From NCBI GenBank assembly GCA_902529885.1, contig CABZYC010000003.1:1-50083 (forward strand): a DNA stretch of 50,083 nt, read 5' to 3'. This DNA comes from an uncultured Candidatus Woesearchaeota archaeon (GTDB lineage Archaea > Nanobdellota > Nanobdellia > Woesearchaeales > GW2011-AR9). A program made the translations under genes and the position numbers. Below the pieces are notes generated by a model, which did no database searches, had not been told where the DNA came from, and worked only from the letters and a program-made list of their open reading frames with translations. Below, in pieces: positions 40,093-49,362 of the stretch (positions within the stretch are counted from its first letter, which is position 1; every line of letters begins with the position of its first letter).

Positions 40093-40851
40093 TTTCCCTT
40101 GATTATAATAATCAATCGCGCGCATCATTTCACCTAAACCTTGACATGCACGACCCAACTCATTCAAAATCACACTATCGTGAGGATCCACAGACAATGC
40201 TTTAAGCAAATAGCGTTTTGCTGCAGAATAATCTGACAATTCGTTGCAGACAAGGCCAAGCCGGGAATGAAGGCCAGGAAAATGGTCATTATGCCCCACC
40301 ATCCGTTCCAAAATCTTACGTGCTTCCAAATAACTCTCTTTAGCAACAAGCATGTTTGCCATGCGCATCATGCCAGAAACGTCGCCGTCAAGGTCTGCCA
40401 TTAAACCGTTGACTAACGAATGTGCTACGTCAAGATCGCCAACAGCAATAGCGCTACGAAGGCCACGGTGCATAGTTTGTTCATCTAGACAGATAGTACT
40501 ATCATGAGTTTTTACAATAGGAAGGCCCATCTCAAAAGATAATAAAGCATTCCGACGAATGATCCTAGCTTCAATACCATTATTAACGTGTACATGATAG
40601 GACTTTGATCGGTCAAGTTTCAAAATACGGTGTATCAATAAATCATCAACAAACTCGCTTGAATGAATAAAAAAAAGGTGGTCACCACTAGCGTATCGCC
40701 AAGCTTGTTCCCAACTAAGGCCAGGGTAAGATTTGTAACCTTCCAATGGAGCTATACCACAAAGTACAATTTCAACAGATGAAGGTACATTAGATAACAC
40801 TCTTTCCACCTCTACACGTTCTTTGCAATCAATGATTATTGTCAGGTCCAC
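40075..40851 (-). CDS. Protein with a degenerate GT-A-like N-terminus and TPR repeats
   Basis: A 258-residue protein. The first ~130 residues resemble a shortened, degenerate family 2 glycosyltransferase of the TPR-linked type (MDLTIIIDCKERVEVERVL, SWEQAWRYASGDHLFFIHSSEF); a clear DxD is not seen, so it may not be catalytic. Residues ~145-255 contain about three TPR units (YLEARKILERM, YSAAKRYLLKALSVDP, MMRAIDYYNQG). The start is a GTG at 40851, with 23 bases of overlap with the upstream HemK-kinase gene. It may be an adaptor in the glycan pathway; the role is unproven. Confidence 0.68.
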   Translation of the reverse strand: MDLTIIIDCKERVEVERVLSNVPSSVEIVLCGIAPLEGYKSYPGLSWEQAWRYASGDHLFFIHSSEFVDDLLIHRILKLDRSKSYHVHVNNGIEARIIRRNALLSFEMGLPIVKTHDSTICLDEQTMHRGLRSAIAVGDLDVAHSLVNGLMADLDGDVSGMMRMANMLVAKESYLEARKILERMVGHNDHFPGLHSRLGLVCNELSDYSAAKRYLLKALSVDPHDSVILNELGRACQGLGEMMRAIDYYNQGKLAEKF

Positions 40852-41929
40852 GAATCAGATTGTACAATTGTTTGTACACCTCAAGAGGTTTTGAAGAATA
40901 TTGTCTTAATAAACTAATTGCTTGTGTAGGCAAATAATTGTGGACTATCAGAAATCCTGCATACTGTGTAACATTTCGTGGTTTTAAATCATAATGGCTT
41001 CGTTCAAAATCAATCATAACAACATCCCCATTAACAATAATGTTTGAACGGGGTCGACGTAATTCTTCTTTAGTTATACCAAGTTTATCTAACTCAAAAC
41101 ATTGACGTATTAATTCACGTAACATTTTCGTTGTATGTTTCACTTTATGGAATGCCTTACCTTCAATGAAGTTCATAACTACATGCACATCATCGTGACG
41201 AACATAGCTCGGCCCAATGCCCACTTTATTCACTGCCTGTAACATTTGAGCTTCTTTAACCACTTGCACGGAAGGTTTAGCAAACCCTTGCTGTGATTTT
41301 ATAACCACCTTTTGACCTGAAAGATTGCCAGTCCATAGTACACCATGTTTACCATGTGTCAAATAAACAATACCCATTACGTCCTTCGTTGCAAACCACA
41401 CAGCGCTTTTCCATAAGCGGTATACGTACAACGTTTCACCTAACCCTACAAATTGCTCATTAACTTTTTCATAAGACAACATCAAACTATCAGCGTGCCG
41501 TAAAATAATTGAAGATTGAGACAAGTTACTGAATAACAAGTATATTGATCCATTATCGTGCAAGTAACTAACTGCTTGGTCCAAAAATTGTAAAATAAAT
41601 TCATACCCTTGTTTACCCCCATACAATGCTTTATCAGCCACGACATTGCCACCAATAACATCGTTTGGTAAATATGGGGGATTACAGATAATAGTATCAA
41701 ACTCACCCAAAATATCTGTGAACAGATCCGAACAAACATATCTCGGACCAGGATTATGTATTCTTGCATAATCTAAGCTAAGGGAGTCAATGTCTACGGC
41801 AGTTACTGACAGCCCTTGTTTAGCCAATGACCCAGCTATAACGCCAGATCCGGTACACATCTCTAAAATGATCCCATGTGGCTTGATTGAATTTAACAAC
41901 AAGTAACTATCTTCAGCAGGCTCGTACAT
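40829..41929 (-). CDS. HemK/PrmC-like methyltransferase fused to a small RIO/COG2112-like protein kinase
   Basis: A 366-residue two-domain protein. Residues 1 to ~175: class I methyltransferase of the release-factor glutamine type, with MYEPAEDSYLLL, ILEMCTGSGVIAG (SAM loop), TAVDIDSLSLDYA and IICNPPYLPNDV; NPPY is the amide-methylating signature. From ~180 on: a short kinase-like domain with KHGVLWTGN, VVIKSQ (candidate ATP-binding Lys), KEAQMLQAVNKVGIGP, HVVMNFIEG and NIIVNGDVVMIDFERSH (DFE in the place of DFG). That matches small archaeal predicted Ser/Thr kinases. The reading frame is continuous, so it is a real fusion. It could couple release factor modification to phosphorylation; the substrate of the kinase is unknown. 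Confidence 0.85.
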   Translation of the reverse strand: MYEPAEDSYLLLNSIKPHGIILEMCTGSGVIAGSLAKQGLSVTAVDIDSLSLDYARIHNPGPRYVCSDLFTDILGEFDTIICNPPYLPNDVIGGNVVADKALYGGKQGYEFILQFLDQAVSYLHDNGSIYLLFSNLSQSSIILRHADSLMLSYEKVNEQFVGLGETLYVYRLWKSAVWFATKDVMGIVYLTHGKHGVLWTGNLSGQKVVIKSQQGFAKPSVQVVKEAQMLQAVNKVGIGPSYVRHDDVHVVMNFIEGKAFHKVKHTTKMLRELIRQCFELDKLGITKEELRRPRSNIIVNGDVVMIDFERSHYDLKPRNVTQYAGFLIVHNYLPTQAISLLRQYSSKPLEVYKQLYNLIRGPDNNH

Positions 41930-41974
41930 ATAACCTTAAAAAAACATCTACATTAAGAATCTTCTTCTATAATG

Positions 41975-41982
41975 TTTATAAA
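41975..41982 (+). promoter_or_regulatory. TATA box of galE
   Basis: tttataaa, 29 bases before the ATG at 42004; it supports that ATG rather than the upstream in-frame codons and predicts a leaderless mRNA. Confidence 0.65.
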
Positions 41983-42003
41983 CTAATATGTCAATGGTAC
42001 AAT

Positions 42004-42894
42004 ATGAACGTATTAGTTACAGGTGGAGCAGGTTACATTGGTAGTGCAGCTGTGAAAATGCTTATTGAAGACGGTTACACAGTAACAATCATAGACAATA
42101 TGTCAAAAGGGCAAGAACGCTTAATCCATCAAGAAGCAGAATTTCATAAAATAGACTTGACTGATAAGGAGACATTAAAAAGTGTATTCAATAAAAAATA
42201 CGATGCCATCATCCATTTTGCGGGGTACAAAGCAGCAGGAGAATCCATGAGAAATGCTCCTAAATATAGTCAAAATATTGTGGGTACAATCAATCTTTTA
42301 GACTGCATGGTAGAAAATAAAGTACCAAAAATTATCTTTTCATCTTCAGCAGCTGTATACGGTGAACCAGAACGTGGAACCATCGACGAAAATCATCCAA
42401 CCGTACCAGTTAACTATTATGGATTTGGTAAACTTGCGTGTGAACAAATAATTGAGTGGTACGCAAAAATTCATGCTATTAATTTTGTGAACTTGAGATA
42501 TTTTAACGTGATCGGGGACGTTGGATTACAGTATAAAGATCCTGCACCTGAAAACATTTTGCCTATCATTGACCAAGTGATTAATGGTGAACGTGAACAC
42601 CTAACCATCTTTGGTGATGATTACCCCACGCGCGATGGTACCTGTATAAGAGACTACATTGAATTACGAGACCTTGTATACGCACACATTTTAGCGTTAC
42701 AACTAAATTCGTCAGAAATAATTAACCTGGGAACTGGGACAGGTATGACTGTCCTAGAACTTATTAAAAAAATTGAAACTGAGCGTAATGTTACAATCCC
42801 CTACAAAATTGGTCAACGGCGCCCAGGTGACCCTGCGGCCTTGAAAGCTTCTAATGAAAAAGCTAAAAAAATGTTGCATTGGTCCCCACAATGA
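42004..42894 (+). CDS. galE: UDP-glucose 4-epimerase-like NAD-dependent sugar epimerase
   Basis: Short-chain dehydrogenase fold, 296 residues. NAD-binding loop VTGGAGYIGSAAVKML; IIHFAGYKAAGESM; the catalytic SSSAAVYG and YYGFGK (Y-x-x-x-K); LRYFNVIG; and the GalE-type FGDDYPTRDGTCIRDYIEL. It would convert UDP-glucose and UDP-galactose or their N-acetyl forms, supplying the glycan pathway. It is slightly shorter than the usual ~330, missing part of the C-terminus (WSPQ then stop). It is coupled to the next gene by an ATGA overlap. Confidence 0.92.
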   Translation: MNVLVTGGAGYIGSAAVKMLIEDGYTVTIIDNMSKGQERLIHQEAEFHKIDLTDKETLKSVFNKKYDAIIHFAGYKAAGESMRNAPKYSQNIVGTINLLDCMVENKVPKIIFSSSAAVYGEPERGTIDENHPTVPVNYYGFGKLACEQIIEWYAKIHAINFVNLRYFNVIGDVGLQYKDPAPENILPIIDQVINGEREHLTIFGDDYPTRDGTCIRDYIELRDLVYAHILALQLNSSEIINLGTGTGMTVLELIKKIETERNVTIPYKIGQRRPGDPAALKASNEKAKKMLHWSPQ

Positions 42895-43856
42895 AATATT
42901 TTTATGATACTAACAAGTACGACGATGCCATTGACAGAAGCATTAAAGTGTTTATTGAAAAAATCAAAACTACAAAAAGGTTATATGAATATGTTGACGT
43001 CATAGGAATTACAGGAACAGCAGCCCGAGGGCAAGCATATAGCAAAGGTAGCGATATTGATATTTATTGTATCACAAAATACCTAAACCCATTGCATGAA
43101 CATAAGTTGCAAAAAGTGTTCGCGTCAAGTTTTTCTAATATTAAAATTGATCATTCATTACTTGTTTTTGCACCGAGTGTGCATAATAAACCAGACTTAA
43201 TGTATTATGAATTTACACATTGTGGCATTAAATTATATGGAAACATGCCAGATAAAATATCCATTAACAAAATTCCAAAGTGGGAAGGAATACGGTTACT
43301 GACATTCAAAGGTAACCCTTTCCTTGCATCATTACATACAAATAAATTTGATTATAATTATGCTAAGTTACTCTTGGGCATAGGAGAAGCATTCTTAGTA
43401 TTAAACAGAACATACGTTGCAGATAGTTTACTACGACAAAAAAAAGTAGTACAAAACAAAATATTACAAAATATTGAAGGGTTCATTGAAGAATATAATA
43501 CATGTTGCCAATACAAGTTCCATCAAAAAATGTTTGATACTACCAAGGAAGCACGGATCAAAAAAGGGTTAGTTATTTTACAAAAAGCATGGGATCTGTA
43601 CCTTAGACAGTATTGTGATTCTAACCAAGTTCAACTTGAAAAAATTAAGCCAAGCCCACTACAACAAATTGCAAGCCGTCTATTCTATACTATTAACTAC
43701 TACAAATATTTCGGAAAAATAAAAGTTACCTTATCTGAACCTTTCATTAAAGAAATTCAGTTAATACAAGAGTATCTTAACACTGAAAATGAAAAACTAC
43801 GACAAAAAATCTGTGAATCTTGGAAGGTTTCACCAAGATTTTGGTATTCAAAATAA
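42891..43856 (+). CDS. Nucleotidyltransferase-fold protein (Pol beta superfamily) of unknown target
   Basis: A 321-residue protein. The minimal nucleotidyltransferase motif is seen in ITGTAARGQAYSKGSDIDIYCI (glycine loop followed by DxD). The rest is helical with no other known motif (LLLGIGEAFLVLN resembles the helical domains that follow MNT domains). The family transfers nucleotides to proteins, RNA or small molecules. I take the ATG at 42891, which forms ATGA with the galE stop, not the upstream TTG at 42879. Operon with galE suggests a role in surface-glycan work, but a toxin-antitoxin-like or RNA-related role is equally possible. Confidence 0.72.
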   Translation: MKYFYDTNKYDDAIDRSIKVFIEKIKTTKRLYEYVDVIGITGTAARGQAYSKGSDIDIYCITKYLNPLHEHKLQKVFASSFSNIKIDHSLLVFAPSVHNKPDLMYYEFTHCGIKLYGNMPDKISINKIPKWEGIRLLTFKGNPFLASLHTNKFDYNYAKLLLGIGEAFLVLNRTYVADSLLRQKKVVQNKILQNIEGFIEEYNTCCQYKFHQKMFDTTKEARIKKGLVILQKAWDLYLRQYCDSNQVQLEKIKPSPLQQIASRLFYTINYYKYFGKIKVTLSEPFIKEIQLIQEYLNTENEKLRQKICESWKVSPRFWYSK

Positions 43857-45038
43857 AGATTTACCAGCAATGTCTTTTGGAATTTTATCCTTTAAACCAA
43901 TTGCTTCAAGCATGGTTGGCATTAGATCAATAACGGAAGGATTATCACCTTTAAGATCCCTGTTACAAAGTAATACACCCAATGAATCTTTATGATCAGG
44001 CCAATACCCGTGCATACCTTTCGTATTGAACTTGACTGGTGCAAAATAGTCAGGGAATACTCGAAAGCCCGGATCAACAAGAAACATTAAATTGCCCCAT
44101 TTATCATCGTCAAACCGAATTTTATATTTCTCTTGTAATGTATCATCTAAATGATTTACATTCTCAATCTGTGAAACAGCGTCAATAATCTGTTGTTTTA
44201 TAGTATTATCTTTTACCTTGAAGCGTACCATTGTTGAATCGTAGAAGACTAAATAATCCTTAACTGGTTTCAAAGATAATTTATCAACGACTTCTTTTAC
44301 ATTTACTGATCCCTTTACTTCAACCATCCCGTGGTCCGAGAATATAAATAAATTCACGTCACCAAACTTCTTCCTAGCTTCTTCATACATAGCGCTTATC
44401 TTTGTGTCAAGTCGTGCCATAATATCATGAATCTCTTTTGAAGTTGGCCCATTGTAATGACCGACAGGGTCAGTTTCGTACACAAAAAAATGGTCCACAA
44501 CATTATCAGACACAGCCCAGTCCTCAATTTTAATACCTTCACCATATAAGGGGTGGGTACCAGTTGCACATGAAAACATTGAAACTTTATTTTCTTTTAA
44601 GATAGTGAAAAAAGTAGGGTCATAATCTAAACTTTGATTATAATTGAAATATCCTGCTTGTTTTGGATCAACACTTGCAGGAACAGGTAAAATTTTTTGT
44701 TTATACCATTCAGGAAACAAATTTTTATATTTTGATGCATAAAAAGGAAATTTTAATCCACTAATACCAACTCGACGTATAATAGAAGGTACATACATCA
44801 ACCACCTCATCCATTTGAAAGGGCTTTTATCTTCTTCAAAACTGTACACCAAAAATTTCCCGTGATCTTCCTGATATTTACTTGTCCAGATTGAAGGATG
44901 AATCCCAGCAGAGTATCCTAGCATAGTTCCCAATTCAGAATAGTAATTCTCACTCTTCAATTTATGAAGAAAAGGCGTATTATGTCTTGTTATGTAATCA
45001 GACCGTACTGCATCCACAAAAAATATTAACGTTTTCAT
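43848..45038 (-). CDS. Alkaline phosphatase-like/type I phosphodiesterase-family protein
   Basis: A 396-residue protein of the alkaline phosphatase superfamily. It starts IFFVDAVRSDYI (metal-binding Asp), has GYSAGIHPSIWTS where the nucleophile Thr/Ser lies, YETDPVGHYNGP (DxxGHxxGP, metal-binding Asp/His) and FIFSDHGMVEVKG (SDHGM). These match nucleotide pyrophosphatases and phosphodiesterases. There is no signal peptide, so it is probably cytosolic or membrane-associated. Its ATG overlaps the stop of the GT4 gene, so it belongs to the glycan operon; it may act on nucleotide-sugars or lipid-linked phosphates. Confidence 0.85.
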   Translation of the reverse strand: MKTLIFFVDAVRSDYITRHNTPFLHKLKSENYYSELGTMLGYSAGIHPSIWTSKYQEDHGKFLVYSFEEDKSPFKWMRWLMYVPSIIRRVGISGLKFPFYASKYKNLFPEWYKQKILPVPASVDPKQAGYFNYNQSLDYDPTFFTILKENKVSMFSCATGTHPLYGEGIKIEDWAVSDNVVDHFFVYETDPVGHYNGPTSKEIHDIMARLDTKISAMYEEARKKFGDVNLFIFSDHGMVEVKGSVNVKEVVDKLSLKPVKDYLVFYDSTMVRFKVKDNTIKQQIIDAVSQIENVNHLDDTLQEKYKIRFDDDKWGNLMFLVDPGFRVFPDYFAPVKFNTKGMHGYWPDHKDSLGVLLCNRDLKGDNPSVIDLMPTMLEAIGLKDKIPKDIAGKSLF

Positions 45039-46033
45039 TTTGTTATTCTCTCAAAACTCTCTTTGAACTTGTCACATTGATTTTTTTTATTATACATCAT
45101 CGCTTTCTGACGCAAATTATCCAACAACAACGACCTATGGTCTTCAGACATGTTAATCATATTTATCATTGAATCTGCAATAGCTTTATAGTCGTCTTGA
45201 TCAGTAACTACTACATCGGTTTTTAAAACTTCTGCATTACCATTCCTCATCCCTAACAATGGGGCCACACCAGAAAGTACATACTCAAGGCCACTACAAC
45301 CAAACGGTTCAAAAACGCTAACATTATACCCCACTATTGATCTGCTTGTATACTTCGAAAAATCGGTTTTCCAACCTTCAAAATGCACATTATTCAAATT
45401 TAAAATTTGTACTTCGTTTTTTAATTGATCTTTTTGTGGGCCGTCACCAACAATCCATAAATTCGTGTTCTTGAACTCTGATTGTACTAATTGGAAAGCC
45501 CGTAATAAATTAAGAAGATTTTTTTCAGGAGATAGCCTGCCTATGTAAAGAATATCTTTGGCTTCTTTTTTAGTATTAAAATGGTATCTTTCAGTATCAA
45601 CAAATGGGTAAACCACAGGAATATCATATGGCAATGATAAAGATTTTTGTATAAAATTTTTACTAATCTCACTGTCAGAAATTACATTATCAATACTACC
45701 CAAAAAAAAATCGAAGTACCATTTTTTAACACCACGTAAATTTGGATAGGTCATATGAAAAAGTGCATCCGCATCATGATATACAATCTGTATATCTTTA
45801 CGTAAAACTTTCAAGATACGAGCAAAATATAGTCCCGCAAAACCTTCGCAAAGTAAGTTTGAACCTTTACTAATCTTAACATAATAATAAGGTAATGTGA
45901 TCATACAGAAAAACGGAATTAAAATGAAAGGCATCCAGCTCGGAGAAGGTTTGATTATAGTTGCTTTAATTGCTTGGGCAAAGCCTTGATGTACAAAATG
46001 GGACTTTGGTATATTCTGAATAAAATAGTTCAT
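45035..46033 (-). CDS. Family 4 glycosyltransferase
   Basis: A 332-residue GT-B enzyme. C-terminal donor domain: DILYIGRLSPEKNLLNLLRAF, NLWIVGDGPQKDQLKNEV, VHFEGWKTDF and SVFEPFGCSGLEYVLSGVAPL (the EPFGCSGLEYV part is the E-x7-E nucleotide-sugar site, here with Glu at both ends). The N-terminal acceptor domain is short and has hydrophobic stretches (LIPFFCMITLPYYYV) consistent with membrane contact. The sugar and acceptor are unknown. ATGA overlaps at both ends couple it to the methyltransferase upstream and the phosphodiesterase downstream. Confidence 0.9.
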   Translation of the reverse strand: MNYFIQNIPKSHFVHQGFAQAIKATIIKPSPSWMPFILIPFFCMITLPYYYVKISKGSNLLCEGFAGLYFARILKVLRKDIQIVYHDADALFHMTYPNLRGVKKWYFDFFLGSIDNVISDSEISKNFIQKSLSLPYDIPVVYPFVDTERYHFNTKKEAKDILYIGRLSPEKNLLNLLRAFQLVQSEFKNTNLWIVGDGPQKDQLKNEVQILNLNNVHFEGWKTDFSKYTSRSIVGYNVSVFEPFGCSGLEYVLSGVAPLLGMRNGNAEVLKTDVVVTDQDDYKAIADSMINMINMSEDHRSLLLDNLRQKAMMYNKKNQCDKFKESFERITK

Positions 46034-46659
46034 TTTTTACAAGACCACAGAAATACATGAGCAAAAAAATTACGGTTTATATTCCGAAACAAGCCTTTGA
46101 AGCCAGATATCTTCACATCAGAAAAATACTTCTTTAGTAATCTACTTAATATCTGCAAATTAAAAAAACGAATGTGTTCGTCATTGAATGCTTTTCCTGG
46201 CCTGTTTAGTAAAAAACCCATACGTGCCCGAAGATTAAAGGCATTTGGCGTAGACCCAACAAACGATCCACCTCTCTTAAGAACTCTACCTGATTCTTTG
46301 ATTATTTCTTCATAGTAAAATAAATGTTCAATTACCTCTGAAAGAATCACCATATCAAAAGTTTCATCAGGGAATGGCAATGGATCACCATCAAAACCAG
46401 CTTCGATTGCTTTAACACCATATGTCTCCTCCATATATTTTACAGCATGAATATTGAAATCAACAATAGTTACATCATTGTCTTTTACAAAATATTTAGT
46501 AACATCACCAAATTGACAACCTAAATCTAATATCTTTAAACCAGAAGGATTACCTGCTAAAGCATACAACGCTGCACCTCTATCAGAAACTTTTAGGTGC
46601 TTATTTCCTTCAACATTTATTCTTGTATGAGCATTCTCATAAAAATTTTTTAGATTCAT
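46030..46659 (-). CDS. Class I SAM-dependent methyltransferase (type 11)
   Basis: A 209-residue protein. GLKILDLGCQFGDVTKYF (SAM-binding glycine loop), VTIVDFNIHAV, DMVILSEVIEHLFYYEEII and RVLKRGGSFVGSTPN follow the ubiE-like methyltransferase order. It would methylate a small molecule or sugar; being first in a three-gene run with GT4 and the phosphodiesterase points to glycan decoration. A minus-strand TATA (ATATAAATA, about 46676-46687) lies about 24 bases before the ATG. Confidence 0.88.
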   Translation of the reverse strand: MNLKNFYENAHTRINVEGNKHLKVSDRGAALYALAGNPSGLKILDLGCQFGDVTKYFVKDNDVTIVDFNIHAVKYMEETYGVKAIEAGFDGDPLPFPDETFDMVILSEVIEHLFYYEEIIKESGRVLKRGGSFVGSTPNAFNLRARMGFLLNRPGKAFNDEHIRFFNLQILSRLLKKYFSDVKISGFKGLFRNINRNFFAHVFLWSCKK

Positions 46660-46801
46660 AATAGATCTTATACCGTTTTATTTATATGTTTATAGGAACA
46701 TAAACTCATTACACACCAAAAAATACACAAGACCATAAGAGAATATATACGAACACCCTATCAAAACCATAAAAACTTCTCGTAAATCTGAATTTTAGAT
46801 A
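46660..46801. promoter_or_regulatory. Intergenic region with the methyltransferase promoter
   Basis: A 142-base gap. It holds the minus-strand TATA (about 46676-46687) for the methyltransferase gene and the 3' end region of the flippase gene. No hairpin terminator, repeat or RNA gene is obvious in it. Confidence 0.5.
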
Positions 46802-48289
46802 TTAATTTCTAGAGTATACAACCTCCAAATCACCCCGGGTAATTAATTTACACAAAGCAATCATTACTAAATAAAGAAATAGGCTGAATATAAATGTTAG
46901 AATCAAACTTGTCAAACCTGAAATTGGTATCAAAGACTTAGATATGAAAGTCAAGTATAAAGCATATAATATGTTACAAAATATGATCTTTGTGAAAAGA
47001 CCATAATCTATTGATAAAACAGTCAATTTTGTACAGATTAATACGAATGCAACAAAAACCATCAGTGCATAACTAATCAGTGTTGCAAATGCAGCTCCGT
47101 TAAGACCAATGATATTGATAAGCGTGTAATTAAAAATTATATTTATTATCCCACCAAAGATAATTATTTTATTGTTTATTTCGGGTAAATTAAAACTATT
47201 AAATAATATTGTTAATAGTCCAAATACAGTGGAAATAATTGAACTAACTGCTAATATCTTCAATGCACTACTCGCACCAATATATTCCAACGGAAATAGA
47301 AATCTCAATATACTATTGGAATGTATACACATGAAAATGCTGACAGGTATGATCGTAATGAGTAAATATTTAAAAACTAGATTCACGTATAAGTTCATAG
47401 ATTGTATCTTTTTTTGGTTATATAACTCAAGAATAACAGGCATTAAAACTACAGTAAAACATGATAAAAAGAAGGTTGGTAATTTAGCTATGGGAACAGC
47501 AATATTATACAAACCTACCGTTTCAAAATTAGTTAATATCGTAAGCATATAGGTGTCCATATAATTTAATATGTAAGTACTGGCTAGAAAAAGAACATTA
47601 GCATTAGCAAATTTAATTACCTTTGGAATATAATTTGTGTTAGAACTTTTTTGGGAAGTATTATTGGCAAAAAATCTCTTGTAAATATACCAACTAAACA
47701 CAGGGAATAGCAATAAATGCGATAAGAATAAACCGATTACAGGAGATAACATACCTAACCCTAATTTAAAACAAATCAGTGTAAACACGAGCAAGAATAT
47801 GTTTCTTGTAAGGTCATACAAAGAATAAATTTTTAGTTGTTTCAAAACACGAGTTATTATCAAGATAAATTGAAAGAAAACCTCGTAAAGAGCATAAAAA
47901 ATCGCTAGAGAGATTAAAATAAAAGCACCACCAGAGGATTTCAGATAATACTGTTCAATTATTGATGAACAAGATATAACTATTATTAAAAATAGCGCTG
48001 CTGTTTTAAACTTAAAACTAAAATAGTAACGAAGTAAGTCTAGTAAACCAGTATTATCCCGTTTAGTCATGCAAAGAGATGCAAAGCGTACAAATGCCTC
48101 ATTTCTGCCAAAAGGAATGAATGTAATTGCAAAAAGAATTAAAGAAACAACACTATAATACAAACCATAATCAGCAACACTTAGATTTATGGCCATTAGA
48201 TACCTAAATAGATAAGCCGATATACTGATTAGTATACTAGTTATAATCATCCATTTTGTACCATTGATTATATCTTGCTTTAATCCCAT
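46802..48289 (-). CDS. Wzx-like polysaccharide/oligosaccharide flippase
   Basis: A 495-residue protein with about 14 transmembrane helices, in the MATE/MOP-superfamily (RfbX/MurJ-like) pattern: start WMIITSILISISAYLFRYLMA, repeated loops with LADYGLYYSVVSL-type sequence (here LSVADYGLYYSVV), and PLEYIGASSALKILA in the second half. It would flip a lipid-linked glycan to the outside. It overlaps the GT9 gene by 10 bases. With AglB, GtrA and the glycosyltransferases nearby it completes a plausible surface-glycan pathway. Confidence 0.9.
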   Translation of the reverse strand: MGLKQDIINGTKWMIITSILISISAYLFRYLMAINLSVADYGLYYSVVSLILFAITFIPFGRNEAFVRFASLCMTKRDNTGLLDLLRYYFSFKFKTAALFLIIVISCSSIIEQYYLKSSGGAFILISLAIFYALYEVFFQFILIITRVLKQLKIYSLYDLTRNIFLLVFTLICFKLGLGMLSPVIGLFLSHLLLFPVFSWYIYKRFFANNTSQKSSNTNYIPKVIKFANANVLFLASTYILNYMDTYMLTILTNFETVGLYNIAVPIAKLPTFFLSCFTVVLMPVILELYNQKKIQSMNLYVNLVFKYLLITIIPVSIFMCIHSNSILRFLFPLEYIGASSALKILAVSSIISTVFGLLTILFNSFNLPEINNKIIIFGGIINIIFNYTLINIIGLNGAAFATLISYALMVFVAFVLICTKLTVLSIDYGLFTKIIFCNILYALYLTFISKSLIPISGLTSLILTFIFSLFLYLVMIALCKLITRGDLEVVYSRN

Positions 48290-49362
48290 GTTGCTACCTT
48301 ACTTAGTATTTCGTGTACTTGTACATTTTTAATAGCGTCATTTCTTGTACAAATTTTTGCATTACAATGAGTACATCTTTGTTCTGAATTGATCAGAATA
48401 GAGCTATTACCGTATGGAGACATAACATTTAGATCAGTGGTTGAACTGTAAATAACTATACTTGGTATTCTGAATGCCGAAGCAACGTGACTAGACATAG
48501 ACTCCAGACAGATTACCTTCCCACATTCAGGGATCAAAGCAAAATATTCTCTCAGACTGACTTTACCAGCCATGTTTATGGCATTGGTACCCTTACAGAC
48601 TATAGTGGATCTTTTAATATCATTATCAAAAACTAATACACAATAACTTTGTTGCAATTCCTTAATCAATTTATTGAAATTATGTAATGGCCATTGTCTT
48701 TTTTGATCGGTCGTTCCAGGATTAATGCCCATAATGGGTTTTGACATATTTAGTGAAGTAATAAGCTGTTTTGCCTGACTTTTTTCTGTTTCAGATAAAA
48801 ATATTTGTGGTGACGATATCTTATTACAACCTAGTAAATTCAAATTTTGTAGAATCATGTGTTGCGAATGATCACACACAATATGTTCTGATAGCAAAAA
48901 ACCTAAGCCCCGATACCTATAACCAATTGAATATCGACCTAATAAACAAGCCAACAAAATGTTTCTTGGTTCCGTATGTAAATCATACACAAGATCGTAC
49001 TTCCTAAAATTTTGCAGTGTGAACCTTAACACATTAAAATATCCACAGGAATCGTTCTTATGTAACCAAGGAGTGTTCAAACAAATGACTTCATCTACAT
49101 TAGGATTATTTTGTAAAACGCTGGATGAGGATGACCTACATAACACTGTTATTTTAGAGTCAGGGTATCTCTTTTTAGCTTCAAAGAAAAAGGGAGTAGC
49201 CAGTACCATATCCCCAATATAGTCATTTTTCAAAATAAGAATGTTATTAATCGATTTTGGTTTCTTAATTAGAAAGCGAAATGGACGGAATATGATACTG
49301 CACATTAAGTCAAAGCAGAATAAAAAAGGTACGTAAATCTTGTTTACCTTATACTTTATCAT
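48280..49362 (-). CDS. Family 9 glycosyltransferase (heptosyltransferase-like)
   Basis: A 360-residue GT-B enzyme. INNILILKNDYIGDMVLATPFF (typical GT9 opening, with Asp near the acceptor site), MGINPGTTDQKRQWPLHNFNKLIKEL (donor-binding block) and CGKVICLESMSSHVASAFRIPSIVIYS (nucleotide end, S/T-x-x-x-H-A). GT9 enzymes usually transfer heptose from ADP-heptose in bacterial lipopolysaccharide. In this archaeal window the presence of gmhA supports a heptose-like donor (inference). A cysteine-rich C-terminus (CTHCNAKIC) is also common in GT9. The ATGA overlaps the upstream methyltransferase stop. Confidence 0.92.
   Translation of the reverse strand: MIKYKVNKIYVPFLFCFDLMCSIIFRPFRFLIKKPKSINNILILKNDYIGDMVLATPFFFEAKKRYPDSKITVLCRSSSSSVLQNNPNVDEVICLNTPWLHKNDSCGYFNVLRFTLQNFRKYDLVYDLHTEPRNILLACLLGRYSIGYRYRGLGFLLSEHIVCDHSQHMILQNLNLLGCNKISSPQIFLSETEKSQAKQLITSLNMSKPIMGINPGTTDQKRQWPLHNFNKLIKELQQSYCVLVFDNDIKRSTIVCKGTNAINMAGKVSLREYFALIPECGKVICLESMSSHVASAFRIPSIVIYSSTTDLNVMSPYGNSSILINSEQRCTHCNAKICTRNDAIKNVQVHEILSKVATWD

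Noticed and set aside
48280-49362. GT9 and gmhA as signs of bacterial contamination or chimeric assembly
   Set aside because: They lie in tightly overlapping operons with the same A/T-rich style, between archaeal genes such as aglB, S-layer and a TATA-driven 5S rRNA.
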